Source: Entoloma clypeatum (taxonomy: Eukaryota > Basidiomycota > Agaricomycetes > Agaricales > Entolomataceae). From it: 64,000 nucleotides of DNA. Shown in pieces: positions 19,833-31,309 of the stretch. The translations under genes and the position numbers were made by a program. Under the pieces are notes generated by a model. That model was not told where the DNA came from, searched no databases, and saw nothing but the letters and a program-made list of their open reading frames with translations. Position 1 is the first letter of the stretch; every line of letters starts with the position of its first letter. The stretch is from NCBI GenBank assembly GCA_963565915.1, contig OY751486.1, positions 1,984,001 through 2,048,000 on the forward strand, written 5' to 3'.

Positions 19833-20662
19833 AAACCATCCCCTCGACATGGATGAACGTGTTTGCAATGTTTTATATGTATTATCTAATTGTTTGTTCA
19901 TCCTTAACATGTGCAGAACAAACAGAAGGGAAAACGCGAACATCCATGTAATGGGCTAGCACAAATGGCCTCTCCGCCCATCACGGAGGCAGGGCTTCAG
20001 CTGATGAAGCTTGTCAAAGTATTAGTGCAAACCCAGAGTAGGGTTTATTTTCACACCTCGCTTACTGCCATTTGCACATGAGTGTGATATTTTTTGATGT
20101 GCCATGTGTGTGGCCAAACATGCTGCCCATCATCAATCATTGCCATCAACGATGTTGACAGGTCTCCCCTTATCGAGTTGCATGTCTGTCCCCTCAAGTC
20201 GCAGACTAAGAAAAAATTATCATTGAATTCTACATCATTTTTTGAAGCTGCAATTATGTAAATAATCAAAGGTTCCCCTTGAAGCTTAACCTCTTGATTG
20301 GTGTGCTCGTCGGGGAGCACGTCAAGCGGCGATGAGCGCCTGCCAATGAGTCATGGCATCCTTGTTGTTTGGTTGTAGGTGCTATGCACGTGGCATGTCA
20401 AAAAATATCACACTCATGTGCAAATGGCAGTAAGCACGGTGTGAAAATAAACCCTACTCTGGGTTTGCACTAATACTTTGACAAGCTTCATCAGCTGAAG
20501 CCCTGCCTCCGTGATGGGCGGAGAGGCCATTTGTGCTAGCCCATTACATGGATGTTCGCGTTTTCCCTTCTGTTTGTTCTGCACGTGTTAAGGATGAACA
20601 AACAATTAGATAATACATATAAAACATCGCGAAAGCGTTCATCCGTGTCGAGGGGATGGTTT
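19833..20662. repeat. Large palindrome (foldback element), ~277-bp arms and ~277-bp spacer
   Basis: The left arm at 19,833-20,110 is the reverse complement of 20,388-20,662 at about 90% or better by eye; for example AAACCATCCCCTCGAC pairs with GTCGAGGGGATGGTTT. The spacer holds no recognisable gene. It may be a foldback or MITE-like transposon. No flanking duplication was found. It lies between the satellite and the LINE tail. Confidence 0.88.
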
Positions 20663-21181
20663 AGTGATGGCTCGTCTTCTTCCTCATACCGAACTCCCTT
20701 CATGTTGTTGCAGCCTTCAGTAAGTTGACTCAATCGTCGCTCCCCCCTTTACAACCATGATTCATGGGACACGACGCAAGGGCCGGTCATCATCGTCCGA
20801 GTCACAACTCAGGGTGACAAGGTACTATGTAATACTGGGCGGTACGGGAAAGACGTGGGGTTGGCTTTCTTCACAATTCACCTTTGCTCCATACCCCGCA
20901 GTCGCCATCATGTTGCACCTGTTTTATCTGTCAGATCGTCACTAACTGCCACGAAGGGGGGTCAGCGGAACCCTTACGCTAAGGAGTGTTGGACAGGTTT
21001 TCACAGCCTTGTGTCAGTTCTACACATGGGGGCTGTGCATGTCTCCACCACTATCAACGGACATACTTACCTTGCGTTGGTCACTCTTGTCTGTTAGCAG
21101 GAGGTCCTCGGATATCGCAGGCTCCATATAATTCGTCTCATCGGCTTTTTCTTTCAAGATCGTACATGATTTTCACCGCAC
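20663..21181. other. No gene recognised
   Basis: Short overlapping ORFs only. Because a LINE C-terminus follows immediately on the plus strand, this may be badly decayed LINE coding sequence, but I cannot align it by eye to a known domain. Confidence 0.5.
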
Positions 21182-21808
21182 ATGGATATATATAGATCAG
21201 GAGGAGAATGGTTCACTGATGGTGACAAAATTGAACACTGTGACTGTGGGTCGGGGTCCGTCGAGGACTTCGCCCACGTATTCTATAAATGTCTGCACCA
21301 CCCCACCAGGCCCCCAGACATGCCCACCTTCTCGAGGAACACTCCCATTTGGAACGTCTTCAGGAAATTCATTATGGACAACCCAGGGGCCTTTGCCTTT
21401 AGGGATCATCCCACGCCCAACACAACCGTTGGCGGTAGTCGTGTGGTAGCGCGCTGGGTACAAAGGGGTGCTGCCCCCTCCGGCAAGCGAACACGATCGA
21501 AGGGTAAGAACCGCACAGGCGCTTCTTTGGTGGGTAGGGCGCAGACACCCCCTAGCACCGTCAACGGCCAACCTCACAAGGTTGGAGTGATCTTGTATCG
21601 CGTGACCGAGTATTCAGGTGCGCATACTAACATGTTTGTTTATAACAGACTCCCCCGTCCTGGCGCGAGGACTTATCAGCTCGACGGAGCTTTGCACCGC
21701 CTGTTCTTCATGCGTACGTAGATCCTTGGATCGATGTAGTTTACTCTATGTCAAGCAGACTGTACCCCTAGTATACCGCTATATAAATTGTTGACAAAAA
21801 AAAAAAAT
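21182..21808 (+). pseudogene. LINE ORF2 C-terminal tail and 3' end
   Basis: 180 codons containing HCDCGSGSVEDFAHVFYKC, the cysteine/histidine motif usually found near the end of Tad/I-like ORF2 proteins, then a basic tail ending at 21,721. The 3' untranslated part ends in an A-run and (TA)n at 21,796-21,818, consistent with a LINE 3' end. It could belong to the LINE at 12.5-16 kb, displaced by later insertions, or to another copy. Confidence 0.6.
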
Positions 21809-21821
21809 ATATATATATGTT

Positions 21822-22005
21822 TGCTTCTTGATAACGGCGCCAGATCCAATCAGGGTTGAATCGGCTTTTTCAGTATTTGCATACGCGATCATCTGCGCGG
21901 TGGTCACCTTTGCAGTTGATGCAGCGTCCTGCATGTGTGCATTCCTCGCCATCGGGGGTGGGCAGGACTGGGGGGTTTGCCTTGGCATTCCCGCATGGTC
22001 GAGCC
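21822..22005 (-). pseudogene. LINE ORF1 fragment, inverted
   Basis: The minus strand repeats the end of the ORF1 at 12.2-12.4 kb (GNAKANPPVLPTP ... CINCKGDHRADDRVCKY), with the third Cys/His cluster intact. It is oriented tail to tail against the LINE end at 21.8 kb. A fragment only. Confidence 0.85.
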
Positions 22006-22077
22006 AAAAGGATTAACCGCACCATTGTAGAGAAAGCACAGGCAATGTGATTTGCCGCCTGCTTATCACAATCATGG

Positions 22078-22717
22078 TTGGAGTTTTGCATTTTACACAC
22101 CATGCATGTTTACAATTGCATGCCAATTAAACGACTTTATTGGAAAACACCTTTTGAATCTCTAAAAGGGGAAAAACCAGATGTATCAAACCCCTGCGCC
22201 CCAGGCCACGCTGCCTATGTTTATATTCCTGAAGAACGCTGTGTGAATAAATTAAATCCATGTGCAGAGCTTATGATCTTTATGGGTTTTAAACCAGGAA
22301 TGAAAGCATATCAGTTTATGACTGATAATAACAGTATCTTTATTGGTACAACCGCGGTATTCAATGAAACACTCTTCCCGAGATGTTCGGATACCAAAGT
22401 GCCACAACACACCCATGGGAAATGAGCCCTGATGATGATATTGATCACCACATTGGAGACAGAGATGTTCATTATCACCCCCGCCAGCATAATCAGCTGA
22501 GTGGGGATGAATCCTCCGATCCCCCTTCCGCTCCAAATGGAAACCAGCGCGATAGCGCTGATGTACCCGCTCATGGTGAGGCAGCAGGTGTCAGGGCATG
22601 CACATGGGGATGGTGAGGTGGCTGGACAGCGGTTGGGGCATGCAAGGTGTGGTACGGGCACTGGGCCACCCAGTAGGGTGGGGTGTAGGTTGGGCTTACC
22701 AGGGGTTCCCTTGCCAG
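22078..22717 (+). pseudogene. Ty1/copia pol fragment (end of integrase)
   Basis: The plus strand reads TPFESLKGEKPDVSNPCAPGHAAYVYIPEERCVNKLNPCAELMIF in consecutive blocks, then GTTAVFNETLFPRCSDTK, the typical copia region between integrase and RT. A second frame (PDDDIDHHIGDRDVHYHP) continues to about 22,620. The Ty3 LTR (gypsy B) starts at 22,718, so this remnant is probably the substrate into which gypsy B inserted. Confidence 0.75.
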
Positions 22718-23161
22718 TGTTACAGTCTGATCAGCTCCGACAATTTCCGACCAATTCCAACACCTCCAACACCTCCAATATTTTGACTAATACTTATTAT
22801 GCATACTTACTGTTATGAATTTCGTTACTACATACATTACTTACATCCGACCATTTTACTTATGTTAAGCATCTCCGACAGCCACTCATTATCCGACTCC
22901 GACAAAGCCACACGTCCTCCGACATAGTATCTAAACTTATGTAGAATTGTGTATTAGCTTCAGTTTGAATATCAACTTAGATTCAACATCACACCTTCTG
23001 TCCTCTTTCCGACTCTTAACTTGAGTCTGACCTCTGATCCTCCGAAATAAGGACACCGACGTATTAGTGAGGGCGCAACACACAAGTTGAAGCCAAGTTC
23101 TTGCCCCTACATTGCACACACTCCGACCCTCCGACCTTCCGACGTGTCCGACCTAGCTCCA
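22718..23161 (+). repeat. Gypsy B 5' LTR, split by gypsy A (continues at 29,679-29,704)
   Basis: Begins TGTTACAGTCTGATCAGC and, after gypsy A is removed, ends GATCAGTTCTTAACA at 29,704, giving TG...CA ends and about 470 bp. The hexamer TCCGAC occurs 13 times in it. The bases next to the gypsy A insertion are CTCCA on the left and CTCCG on the right, a probable 5-bp target duplication with one change. Confidence 0.65.
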
Positions 23162-23532
23162 TGTTATGCTTAACAAACCGTTCCAAGGTTCGGGCAGAGT
23201 ATGCAGGAAAGTGGAAAGGCGAGGAGCAATGTGATTGCTAAATCTAAGGAATCTACTATAGTACAAGAGGTTTATATAGGTACTGACTATAGGCGGTAGC
23301 GGATGAGTCAGTACTGCGGAAGGCAGTGCGCATGAGTAAGGCGACTGCGGAAGGCTATGTACAATGAGTCATACATACTGCGGAGCTGAGTAAAGCTACT
23401 GCGGAATGAGTCAGAGCGGTAGCGAAGGGAATGGAAATAGATGTTGCGACATAATGTATTCATAAGAGGGCGCCGAGCTGGGCCGATAAGTAAAAGTGAT
23501 GACGTCGTCCGCATACCGTAGAGTCCGTAACA
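23162..23532 (-). repeat. Gypsy A 3' LTR
   Basis: 371 bp, TG...CA when read on the minus strand. It has an 11-bp length difference from the other LTR near 23,220-23,250. Contains three TGACTCA sites (TGAGTCA on plus) and a TATATAAA-type box. Confidence 0.88.
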
Positions 23533-23566
23533 TGTTCCCCTCTTCAAGCTCTGTGTCCTCACAGAG

Positions 23567-23914
23567 TCATTGTCCCCATCCCTCGTTGTTGCCGGGATCG
23601 GACCAATTCGGGCTCTCCTTGAGGCTCCAATTATATATCAACTCCTCATTGATGGCAACGGCAAGTTCGAGGCCTTTGATAGCCAGCTGAATATGTCGAT
23701 TCTCAATGACAAGGATGCTGGTGTAATTTCCGAGAATTTGTTTTTCCTCGGGACTCGGGGCGACGGGGAGGTTGGACAGCGAGTGAAGCCGGATATGCAT
23801 CTGTCAATGAAGGAGGTCGGCAAGGGAAGTTTCAAGGGCATGAATTTGGTCTCTCATGGAGAGTGCTTCGTTCATGAGGGCAGCGATGGCAGGGTTGATG
23901 TTGGTGGTAGACAT
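23567..23914 (-). pseudogene. Gypsy A third ORF downstream of pol
   Basis: Starts at ATG 23,914 (MSTTNINPAIAALMNEALSM) and, past an in-frame TGA at 23,806-23,804, ends at GWGQ and a stop at 23,567, 116 codon positions in all. The TGA stands where CGA (Arg) would fit between LLH and QMHIRLHS and is present in both copies. The sequence is predicted helical, with a heptad-like ALSMRDQIHALETSLADLL segment. No known domain. Its place after the chromodomain and before the LTR is where an env-like or accessory ORF would be, but there is no membrane segment or signal peptide. Confidence 0.6.
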
Positions 23915-24046
23915 GGTGGCGAGGATGGTTGAGAGATAAAAGAAGAACGGGGAGGCTATATTGGGCAGGGAAGAGACTAGAGTGGGGAACTCAGTGTGTG
24001 GTTGACTGATGAGGTCAATACTGTCATGGATTTTGAAAGTTGTCTT

Positions 24047-27000
24047 TTATTGTGGGCATGACGGGTTCTGCCGATGGAAATCACGGATAAAATCTTGAGC
24101 GTTCTGAACATTGGTTCGAGATTCCCATGTGTTCTCTTCTGGGCCATATCCTTCCCACTGGACGAGGTACTGGATCTTTCCACAGAACTTTGGAGAGTCT
24201 AGGATTGTGGACACATGATACTCTTCTTGTCCTTCAATGATGATCGGATCAGGAGCTGGTTTCTTCTTCTGGATGGCATACTTTGGGGTTTCATATGGTG
24301 ACAACAGGGTCTTGTTGAACACAGGGTGAATCATTTTCCAAGTATTCGGAAGATCAAGAAGGTATGCGCTAGCCCCTTTCTTCTCTAGGACTTTGAATGG
24401 TCCATGTCGGAGTGCGTCAAGTTTCTTCGAGGGACGGTTAGTCCTGATGTTAGTCCCTTCCAGCCACACCTTGTCTCCGATGCGGTAGTTCTGAGACGGA
24501 CTCCGTTGTGTGTCAACTGTCTTCTTCATCTGATCCTGTGCCTGTTTGAGTTTTTTCAAGAAGTCGTTGGCAGCCGGGTTGGTGTCTTCCAACACAAGTT
24601 CTCCCTTCCAAGGATATAAACCATAGTTGAGGTAGAATGGTGTGTGCTTTGTCGCCTGATGCTCTTTGTCATTGTACTAGAATTCGGCAATTGCGATCCA
24701 TTCAGCCCAATCATCTTGCAGATGGTTGACGAAGTTTCATAAGAACGCTTCTGTTTCCTGATGCGATCGTTCGGCCTGTCCATCAGTATGTGGATAGTAT
24801 GCGGTGGACAGATTCCTTTTGATCCCTAACATGTGGCAAAGTATCTCCATGAACTTCGTGGTGAACTGTGGTCCCCTGTCACTGATGATCTTCTTGGGGA
24901 TCCCATGAAGCTTTCATATCTGATCCCGATAGATCTTGGCTAATCCTTCAGCCAATAATTCCATGGTTGTTGGAATGAGATGGAGCATCTTCAAATGTCT
25001 ATCCGTGATAACCAGAATCGCATTCTTTCCATCAGACTCTGGTATCGGTCCCACGACGTCAATCCCTATGTCTTCCCATGGATGACTTGGTGCTGCATGG
25101 GGGTGTAGCGGAGCATGTCGTTTCTGTCTGTTGATCTTGTTGCGCTGACAGGTGTCGCAACCCTTTACGTACTTCTTTACATCATGCAGGATGGTAGGCC
25201 ACCAGTAGGTGCGAGTGAGGAGTTTGTGTGTTCAATACTGTCCTGGATGTCCAGCCACTGGTGCATCATGTGACTCAAACATTAGTTCTTGACGCAGTTG
25301 TGGGTCCGGTGGAACATAGACTCGTTCGCCTGCATATGTGATGCCGTTTTCCTGTTGATACCAATGAGGATTCTTTTTTAGACCCTGGGTTGCTTCTGTC
25401 TCCATGCGGTTTGAACCCTTGATGCGTGCGATCCACAGATTTTCGATGGTTGTGACATTTCCAATCTTGACGGAATCAGATGTTTTACCCTCTTCAAAGA
25501 ATTGTTCCTCTGTGAACATCTCCATATGTACCACATCTTCTGATTCCAATCGTTTCAAGAATAGTCCCTCCTTGAGCATTTGGTCACTCTTTTGCAGTTC
25601 GAGTTCCATTTCATACCAGAGTAAGTGCGACAGGATGTCCGCTTTTGCATTTGTCTTGCCAGGCACATGCCGTAGTTCGAAGTCATAGTCTTGTAACTTC
25701 ATCTTCCAGCGCCTTTGTCGTTGATTTAGGTCCTGAGGACGGCGGAAATATTCCAGGTTCTTGTGATCAGTTAAGATCTCAAAGCGTTCCCTGGCTTCGA
25801 GCAGATAGTGTCTCCAATCTTTCAGTGCTTCCATGACTGCCAAGAGCTCTTTGTTGTATATCTCGTAATTTGTTCGGCCGCGGACATGGTCCGCGACAAG
25901 AACGCGATAGGATGCCATTTGTCGTCCTGTTTTTGAGAGAGTACAGCCCCAATTGCATAGCCCAATGCATCGGTTTCGACCCTGAACTGTCCATCTGGTT
26001 TTGGTAATGCCAAGACTGGTGCCGATGTGATCGCCTGTATGAGACCTTCAAATGCCTTTTGTTCTGTTGGTCCCCAAGTAAACGCAGTGCCGCCTGTGAG
26101 CGCGGTAAGTGGTTTCGCGATGTTTGAGTATCCTTCAATGAAGCGCCGATAGAAGTTAGCAAACCCAAGGAACTTCTGGACTTCCTTTTTTGATGTGGGT
26201 GCTCGCCAGTTTCGGATTGTGTCCACCTTCTCGGTTTCCATCTCGACACGTCCTTCACCAATGACATATCCCAATATGGGGCATTTCGTTACTTCCCAGA
26301 AACACTTCTTCTCCTTCAGGAACAAGTCATTGTCTGATAGGATCTGCAGAATTTCTTCAGTGTTTTGTGTGAGTTCTTCCTTGGTTTTACCAATAACCAC
26401 AATGTCATCCATGTAGATCACGCAGATGCGTCGGCGGATCTGGTCCCGGAATAGACTAGCCATCATCCGAGAGAACGTTCCTGGGGAGTTGCAGAGGCCG
26501 AAAAACATGACCAATGGTTCAAACAATCCTCGACTGGTGAGGAAGGCAGCCTTCCATTCATCGCCTTCCTTAATCCGGACATTGTTGTAACCCCACATGA
26601 TGTCCATCTTATTGAAGTAGACTGCATCTTTCAGCACATCCAAGAGATCTGAGATGTGCGGGAGTGGGAATTTGTCTTTGACCGTGAATTTGTTGACCAT
26701 GCGGTAATCTTGTACCAATCGTTTGGAACCATCCTTCTTGTTGATGAAGAAGGGAGGCATAAGGGGATTTGGACAGGCAGATCTTTCCAGTTGCTAGACC
26801 TCGTCAATGAATGCGTCCAATTCCTCTTGTTCCTTTTCTGTCATGGGGTATGTATTTCCCCCTAGTTCCTTTGGTGCGTCCGGTGTAAGTTCAATACCAT
26901 GGTCCCATTCCCTTTCCTTCGGGATCTTATCAAAGTTCTCCTTCTCGAAGAGATGAGTAAACCGATCAACGTATGAGGGTCGTTTGGTTGTGGGAGGTGG

Positions 27001-27615
27001 TGTGGGAGTGACCGCTTCCAATATAGGGTCTCCAGGCTTCCATTTCTGATCCGACTTCTTGGGTGCATCTTTGTCGTGTACCTCAACCATGCGAACCCGG
27101 TGTTTGCGACCATCAAGGTTAATCCTGAATTCCAAATGTTTGGTTCGGCATGTTGTTGGGCACCGGTTGAATGTTACAGCGCCGGTCGTCCAATTGATCG
27201 TGGGGTTGTGGTGTACCAACCAGTCATGTCCCAAGAGCATGTCCATTCTCCCAATGTCCAGTACCATTGCTTCCATGGTTACCTGATGTGTTCCCAAATC
27301 CAGCTTGACTTCGGCAAGTTGGTTTGCTTTCTGTTGTTGATTTGGTGATCCATCCGCATTTAGAATTGCTATGGGTGGTATTCCTCGTGTGGGGAGGTTC
27401 TGTTCGCGTACTATTCTGGGATGGATGCATGTGCGTTCACATCCGCTATCAACCTCAGGTCGAATGACCTTTGGTCCTCGTCGTGTTTTGAGCTGAGCTA
27501 ACAGCCTGATCTCTCGTCGTTTCGGAGGTTTGTCTCCCTTCACAATCTTAGTCAACGTGGCGGCTCGCTTGGCAGGGATGACATAGGTTCTATTGTCTGC
27601 AGTCATACAAGGCAA
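24047..27615 (-). pseudogene. Gypsy A pol: protease, RT, RNase H, integrase, chromodomain
   Basis: Protease region with EVDSGCERTCIHP and MLLGHDWLVHHNP. RT with LVQDYRMVNKFTV, GLCNSPGTFSRMMASLF and the catalytic VIYMDDIVV. RNase H with NKELLAVMEALKDWRHYL and LTDHKNLEYF. Integrase with a zinc-binding CDTCQRNKINRQKRH, GIDVVGPIPESDG and ISDRGPQFTTKF. Chromodomain EYHVSTILDS...YLVQWEGYGPEENTWE near the end (about 24,240-24,070). Damage: one base lost at about 26,797, giving a stop; five lost at about 26,750, restoring frame; one lost at about 25,870; a stop at 25,232; and three in-frame stops in integrase (IYRDQI*KLHG, AFL*NFVN, AEF*YND). The last three are C to T or G to A type and recur in copy A'. 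Confidence 0.9.
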
Positions 27616-27656
27616 GCAAGTCCGTTTAATAGATAAGGGTCGCGACTTAGCGTCGT

Positions 27657-28860
27657 TTAATCGGACCCTTCGGGAAAATCCTTCTCGTCGGCTTCTAAGA
27701 TTGTGGTTTCATCATTCTCGGCATCTTCCTCAGACACCTTCCTAACCCTTCCAGAGTTCTTTTTTGGCTTGCTGCAGTTGCGCGCAATATGGCCTTGTTG
27801 ATCGCAGTTGAAACACTTGTGACCATCTTTCTTCTTTGGAGCGCTGCAGTCTTTAGCGAGGTGACCGAAACGTTGACAGTTGTAGCAATGGGCCACTCCT
27901 GCTTTGTCGATCTCCATGGCCTTGCCTTGACCACCATAAGTGGTACCCGATCTGGTGTGCATGTCGCCGCCACCTCGGATGACCAGTGCGTGTCCCTCCA
28001 TCTGTCGTCCCTTGTTTCGGATCTCCTTTGCATACTCGGAGTACGTCTTGGCATCACTAGCCACTTGTTCAGAGATTCTGCGGTTGACATTCTTTTCTAG
28101 GATGTATTTCCCAGTCTCTTCGCCAAGGTTTGACAGCTTCAAGAGCTCTTCAAATTCGTCTAAGAATTCGTCCACGGTGTGTTTCTCTTGTCTCAGGACT
28201 TCGAGTCTTGCTTTGGCAGCGACTGATTTGTTGGCGATAGAGAATCGTGTGGCGATATCATCGGAGAATCCTAGCCAGGTGATGTTCTCGTTGTCAACGG
28301 CAAGAGCGTCTAACTTGTTACTGGCCCAGTGCCTGCCAGACCCTTCCATCATGCGGGATAGCACTGCAAGAATCTTCTGATCGTCTGTTAGGCTCTTTTG
28401 GAACCTGATGTATAGTTTGGTGGCTTTCCACCACTCGTCAAAGGTGTGTCTGTCCTTGAACATCCCAGGATCCTTGATGATCTTGGATGTATCCATCGTT
28501 TGTACTGCCGGAGCTTCTGCCATGTCTAGAGTCTGCGGAGAAGGAGAGGGGTCGGGTTGTTGGGATGAAGATGGGGTTCGGGATACAGGTAAGGGTTGAA
28601 AATGAGTCCCTGTTCTAGGCGTCTGTTCGATATCTGACTGCGCGGAGTCAAAAGCAAATTCGTCAGGAGACTCGTCGGCGGAATCGGTGGCAAAACGTTC
28701 GGGGTATTTCCTCTGTAGATCTCTAAGGAATCTCTGTTCCTGCGCGTCTGTCGGTTGTGAGAAGGGGTCAAGTCTCTCGTTTCGTGCCCAACGACCGTAC
28801 TTGGTCTGTTGTTTGGTGGTTGTGAAGTGGGTGTAGATCTGTTGCTTCGAGTACGACGTG
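27657..28860 (-). pseudogene. Gypsy A gag with two zinc knuckles
   Basis: Capsid/nucleocapsid polyprotein. The frame is open from about 28,860 to 27,657. Where copy A' has ATG (MSYSKQQ) this copy has ACG, so the start is lost unless the internal ATG at 28,523 (MAEAPAVQTMDTSK) is used. The capsid-like part contains DRHTFDEWWKATKLYIRFQK. Nucleocapsid knuckles are CYNCQRFGHLAKDC and CFNCDQQGHIARNC. An upstream ORF in another frame (28,526-29,110, MLDEELDNNKHRPHG) also exists in A' and may be a leader ORF or an N-terminal gag segment joined by a shift. Confidence 0.85.
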
Positions 28861-29313
28861 ATGATGCGGCTCTGGGACGTCTCGATGTGAGCGTCCTAAT
28901 CAATCTTCTGATAACGGTTGTCTGGACACCGATAAACTCTCTGATCTCTGTGATCCGACCTGTCTGAGGTCCTTCTTGAACGCGAAAGCTTTCGAGTTCA
29001 TTCTGTCGGGCGTTGTAATGCGCGATCTGGTGTTGTCGAGCAAGATGGATGCTCTCTGCTATCTCGCCGTGGGGGCGATGCTTGTTGTTGTCTAGTTCTT
29101 CATCAAGCACCTGCTGTAGGATGCGACGGATCTCGAGTCGATGTACTGCTGGATGAGTGTAAAATCGATACTGTCTTGAGGACTTAGCTCCTCCTGTCGG
29201 GCTTCTGGTGAGGCGAATGGGTTACTGGTGAAGTCTTCAAAGAAGCGCGACGTCTTGACTTGTCTGGTAGTTGCTCTCTTCGCTCTGGGCGAACCTAACG
29301 AGATTTAGCAACT

Positions 29314-29673
29314 TGTTATGCTTAACAAACCGTTCCAAGGTTCGGGCAGAGTATGCAGGAAAGTGGAAAGGCAAAGGCTAAATCTAAGAAATCTACTGTA
29401 GTACAAGAGGTTTATATAGGTACTGGCTTATAGGCGGTAGCGGATGAGTCAGTACTGCGGAAGGCAGTGCGCCTGAGTAAGGCGACTGCGGAAGGCTATG
29501 TACAATGAGTCATACATACTGCGGAGCTGAGTAAAGCTACTGCGGAATGAGTCAGAGCGGTAGCGAAGGGAATGGAAATAGATGTTGCGACATAATGTAT
29601 TCGTAAGAGGGCGCCGAGCCGGGCCGATAAGTAAAAGTGATGACGTCGTCCGCATACCGTAGAGTCCGTAACA
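29314..29673 (-). repeat. Gypsy A 5' LTR
   Basis: 360 bp, same length as the LTR of copy A' and differing from it at CpG positions in the first 60 bases. Three TGACTCA sites precede TATATAAA on the minus strand. Internal sequence after it begins AGTTGCTAAATCTCG, where the primer-binding site should be; it does not start with the common TGG. Confidence 0.88.
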
Positions 29674-29831
29674 CTCCGACATTTTTGCCGATCAGTTCTT
29701 AACAGTATATTCAAACTGCTACTTGCTTATCCATATTTTAAATTCCAGTTATGACAGCCCACAACACTCAGAACTCCCATGCAGTAGCAGCCGCAGCGGA
29801 AGCTTCAAATCTGCAGGACACCAGGGCAACA

Positions 29832-30194
29832 TGTGAGTCTGACAACTACATCCACAGGCCCAAACATAAAATGCGCAAGGAGAGATGATACGATGCCATC
29901 AAGACAAAGGAGCAATGCTGACTATTGACCCACATGGGATCTCAAGAGAACAAGCTACAGAATACAAAGGAAAGTAGGCTACTTATATATGTAAATACCA
30001 TGAGGCATAAATGAGGTGCACAGTAATGCACAGTAAATAAGACTGTTCTAGAATAACATGTGTCTAACATGAGGTAGGATAAGATAAAGGTTTCAGATAA
30101 GATAGGATAAGATCAAGAGATAGGATAAGATGAGATAACATAAAGAGATAACATAAAGATGAGATTAGATAATAGGATAAGATAAGAGTGATCA
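29832..30194 (-). mobile_element. Solo Ty3 LTR rich in GATAAG, inside gypsy B gag
   Basis: 363 bp with TG...CA ends, flanked by CAACA on the left and TAACA on the right (probable 5-bp target duplication). On the minus strand a TATATAAGTAG box resembles that of gypsy C (TATATAAGGTAG), and both have runs of CTTATC. The half near 30,070-30,190 holds about eight GATAAG words. No internal element sequence remains, so LTR-LTR recombination is likely. Confidence 0.75.
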
Positions 30195-31309
30195 TAACAT
30201 TTCCTGCAGAAGAATCTGCACCCAAACCCAACCCTATATCTCCGACACCTCGTCTCCAAACACCTCAGACACAAGGACCTCCGATTCCTGAAGAATCCCA
30301 TCCTTTTAAATCTCTGACCTCTCCTTTTGATGATAACAATCCTTTCCATCATGAGCAAACTCCAAACCTCGCTGAAGCAATTATGCTTATGATGCAGGAG
30401 CTCCGACGTAGTCGTGCTCCTCCAACAAATCCACTCTGAAGTCCAACAAATCCGACAAATCCGACAAGAAACAGACCTCCACTTCATCATCCTCCAACAA
30501 CTCTTCATCGTCTAAACCCAACCCACAACAACAACAAAAATTGTCATATACCTCTCCGAAATCCGCCCTTTCCAACAAACTTGGCAAAGACGGGAAATTG
30601 ACTCCCCAAAAACACCAACAACAATTTGACAATAATTTATGCATGTTTTGTGGCAACATTGGTCATTGGGCTTCCGACTGCTCAAGCTGAGGACAAATTG
30701 GAGAAGACGACCGAGTCAAAAAAATAGTAAGCAGTCCTCAGATTCCAGCACGTACTGGGGATTGCATTGACTCCTTTCGTGCACCTTTGAAAACCCTCCG
30801 ACTCAATGTGTCCACTCTCTCAAATCCAAACTCTCTATGTATTGATTTGATATCTCCGACCTTGTCTGATTCTCTTCCAATAAAGACTCTTATTGATTCT
30901 GGTTCTACACATTGCTTCACAGATACCAGATTTATTTCTTCTTTAAATTTATCTCCGACTCCGATTCCTTCACCTATGGTTTTGAAACTTTTTGACAGTT
31001 CTTCAAATACTTATATCACGCAATCTATTGATCTTCCTCTCCGATTCCCTTCCGGTGAACTTCCGACCATTGTGTTTTATGTGACAACCCTTGATTTGTC
31101 TTGTAATTTGGTTCTAGGACACAACTGGTTCACCCGCTACAATCCGTTGATTGACTGGGTATTGGGCAGTATCTTATTCCATTCTACATTACCCGACACT
31201 CCGAGTCCGACTCTGACGTCAACTGCTGAGGCAGCTCCACCACCTCCACAGTGTCCGCCCTCTTCGATGGGCACCTCCAATCAGCTCACTCCAAACACCT
31301 CCGACCTGC

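Larger units (their letters stand above)
23162..29673 (-). mobile_element. Gypsy A: chromodomain Ty3 retrotransposon, nearly full length
   Basis: About 6.5 kb on the minus strand: LTR, gag, pol (protease, RT, RNase H, integrase, chromodomain), an extra 3' ORF, LTR. LTR ends are TGTTACGGAC...GCATAACA. The two LTRs differ in length (371 and 360 bp) and sequence, so the insertion is not recent or has recombined. It interrupts the LTR of gypsy B. Coding capacity is broken by several indels and nonsense codons. Confidence 0.9.

Noticed and set aside
23567..23914. Env gene in gypsy A
   Set aside because: The third ORF is short, lacks a signal peptide and membrane segment, and is helical and polar.
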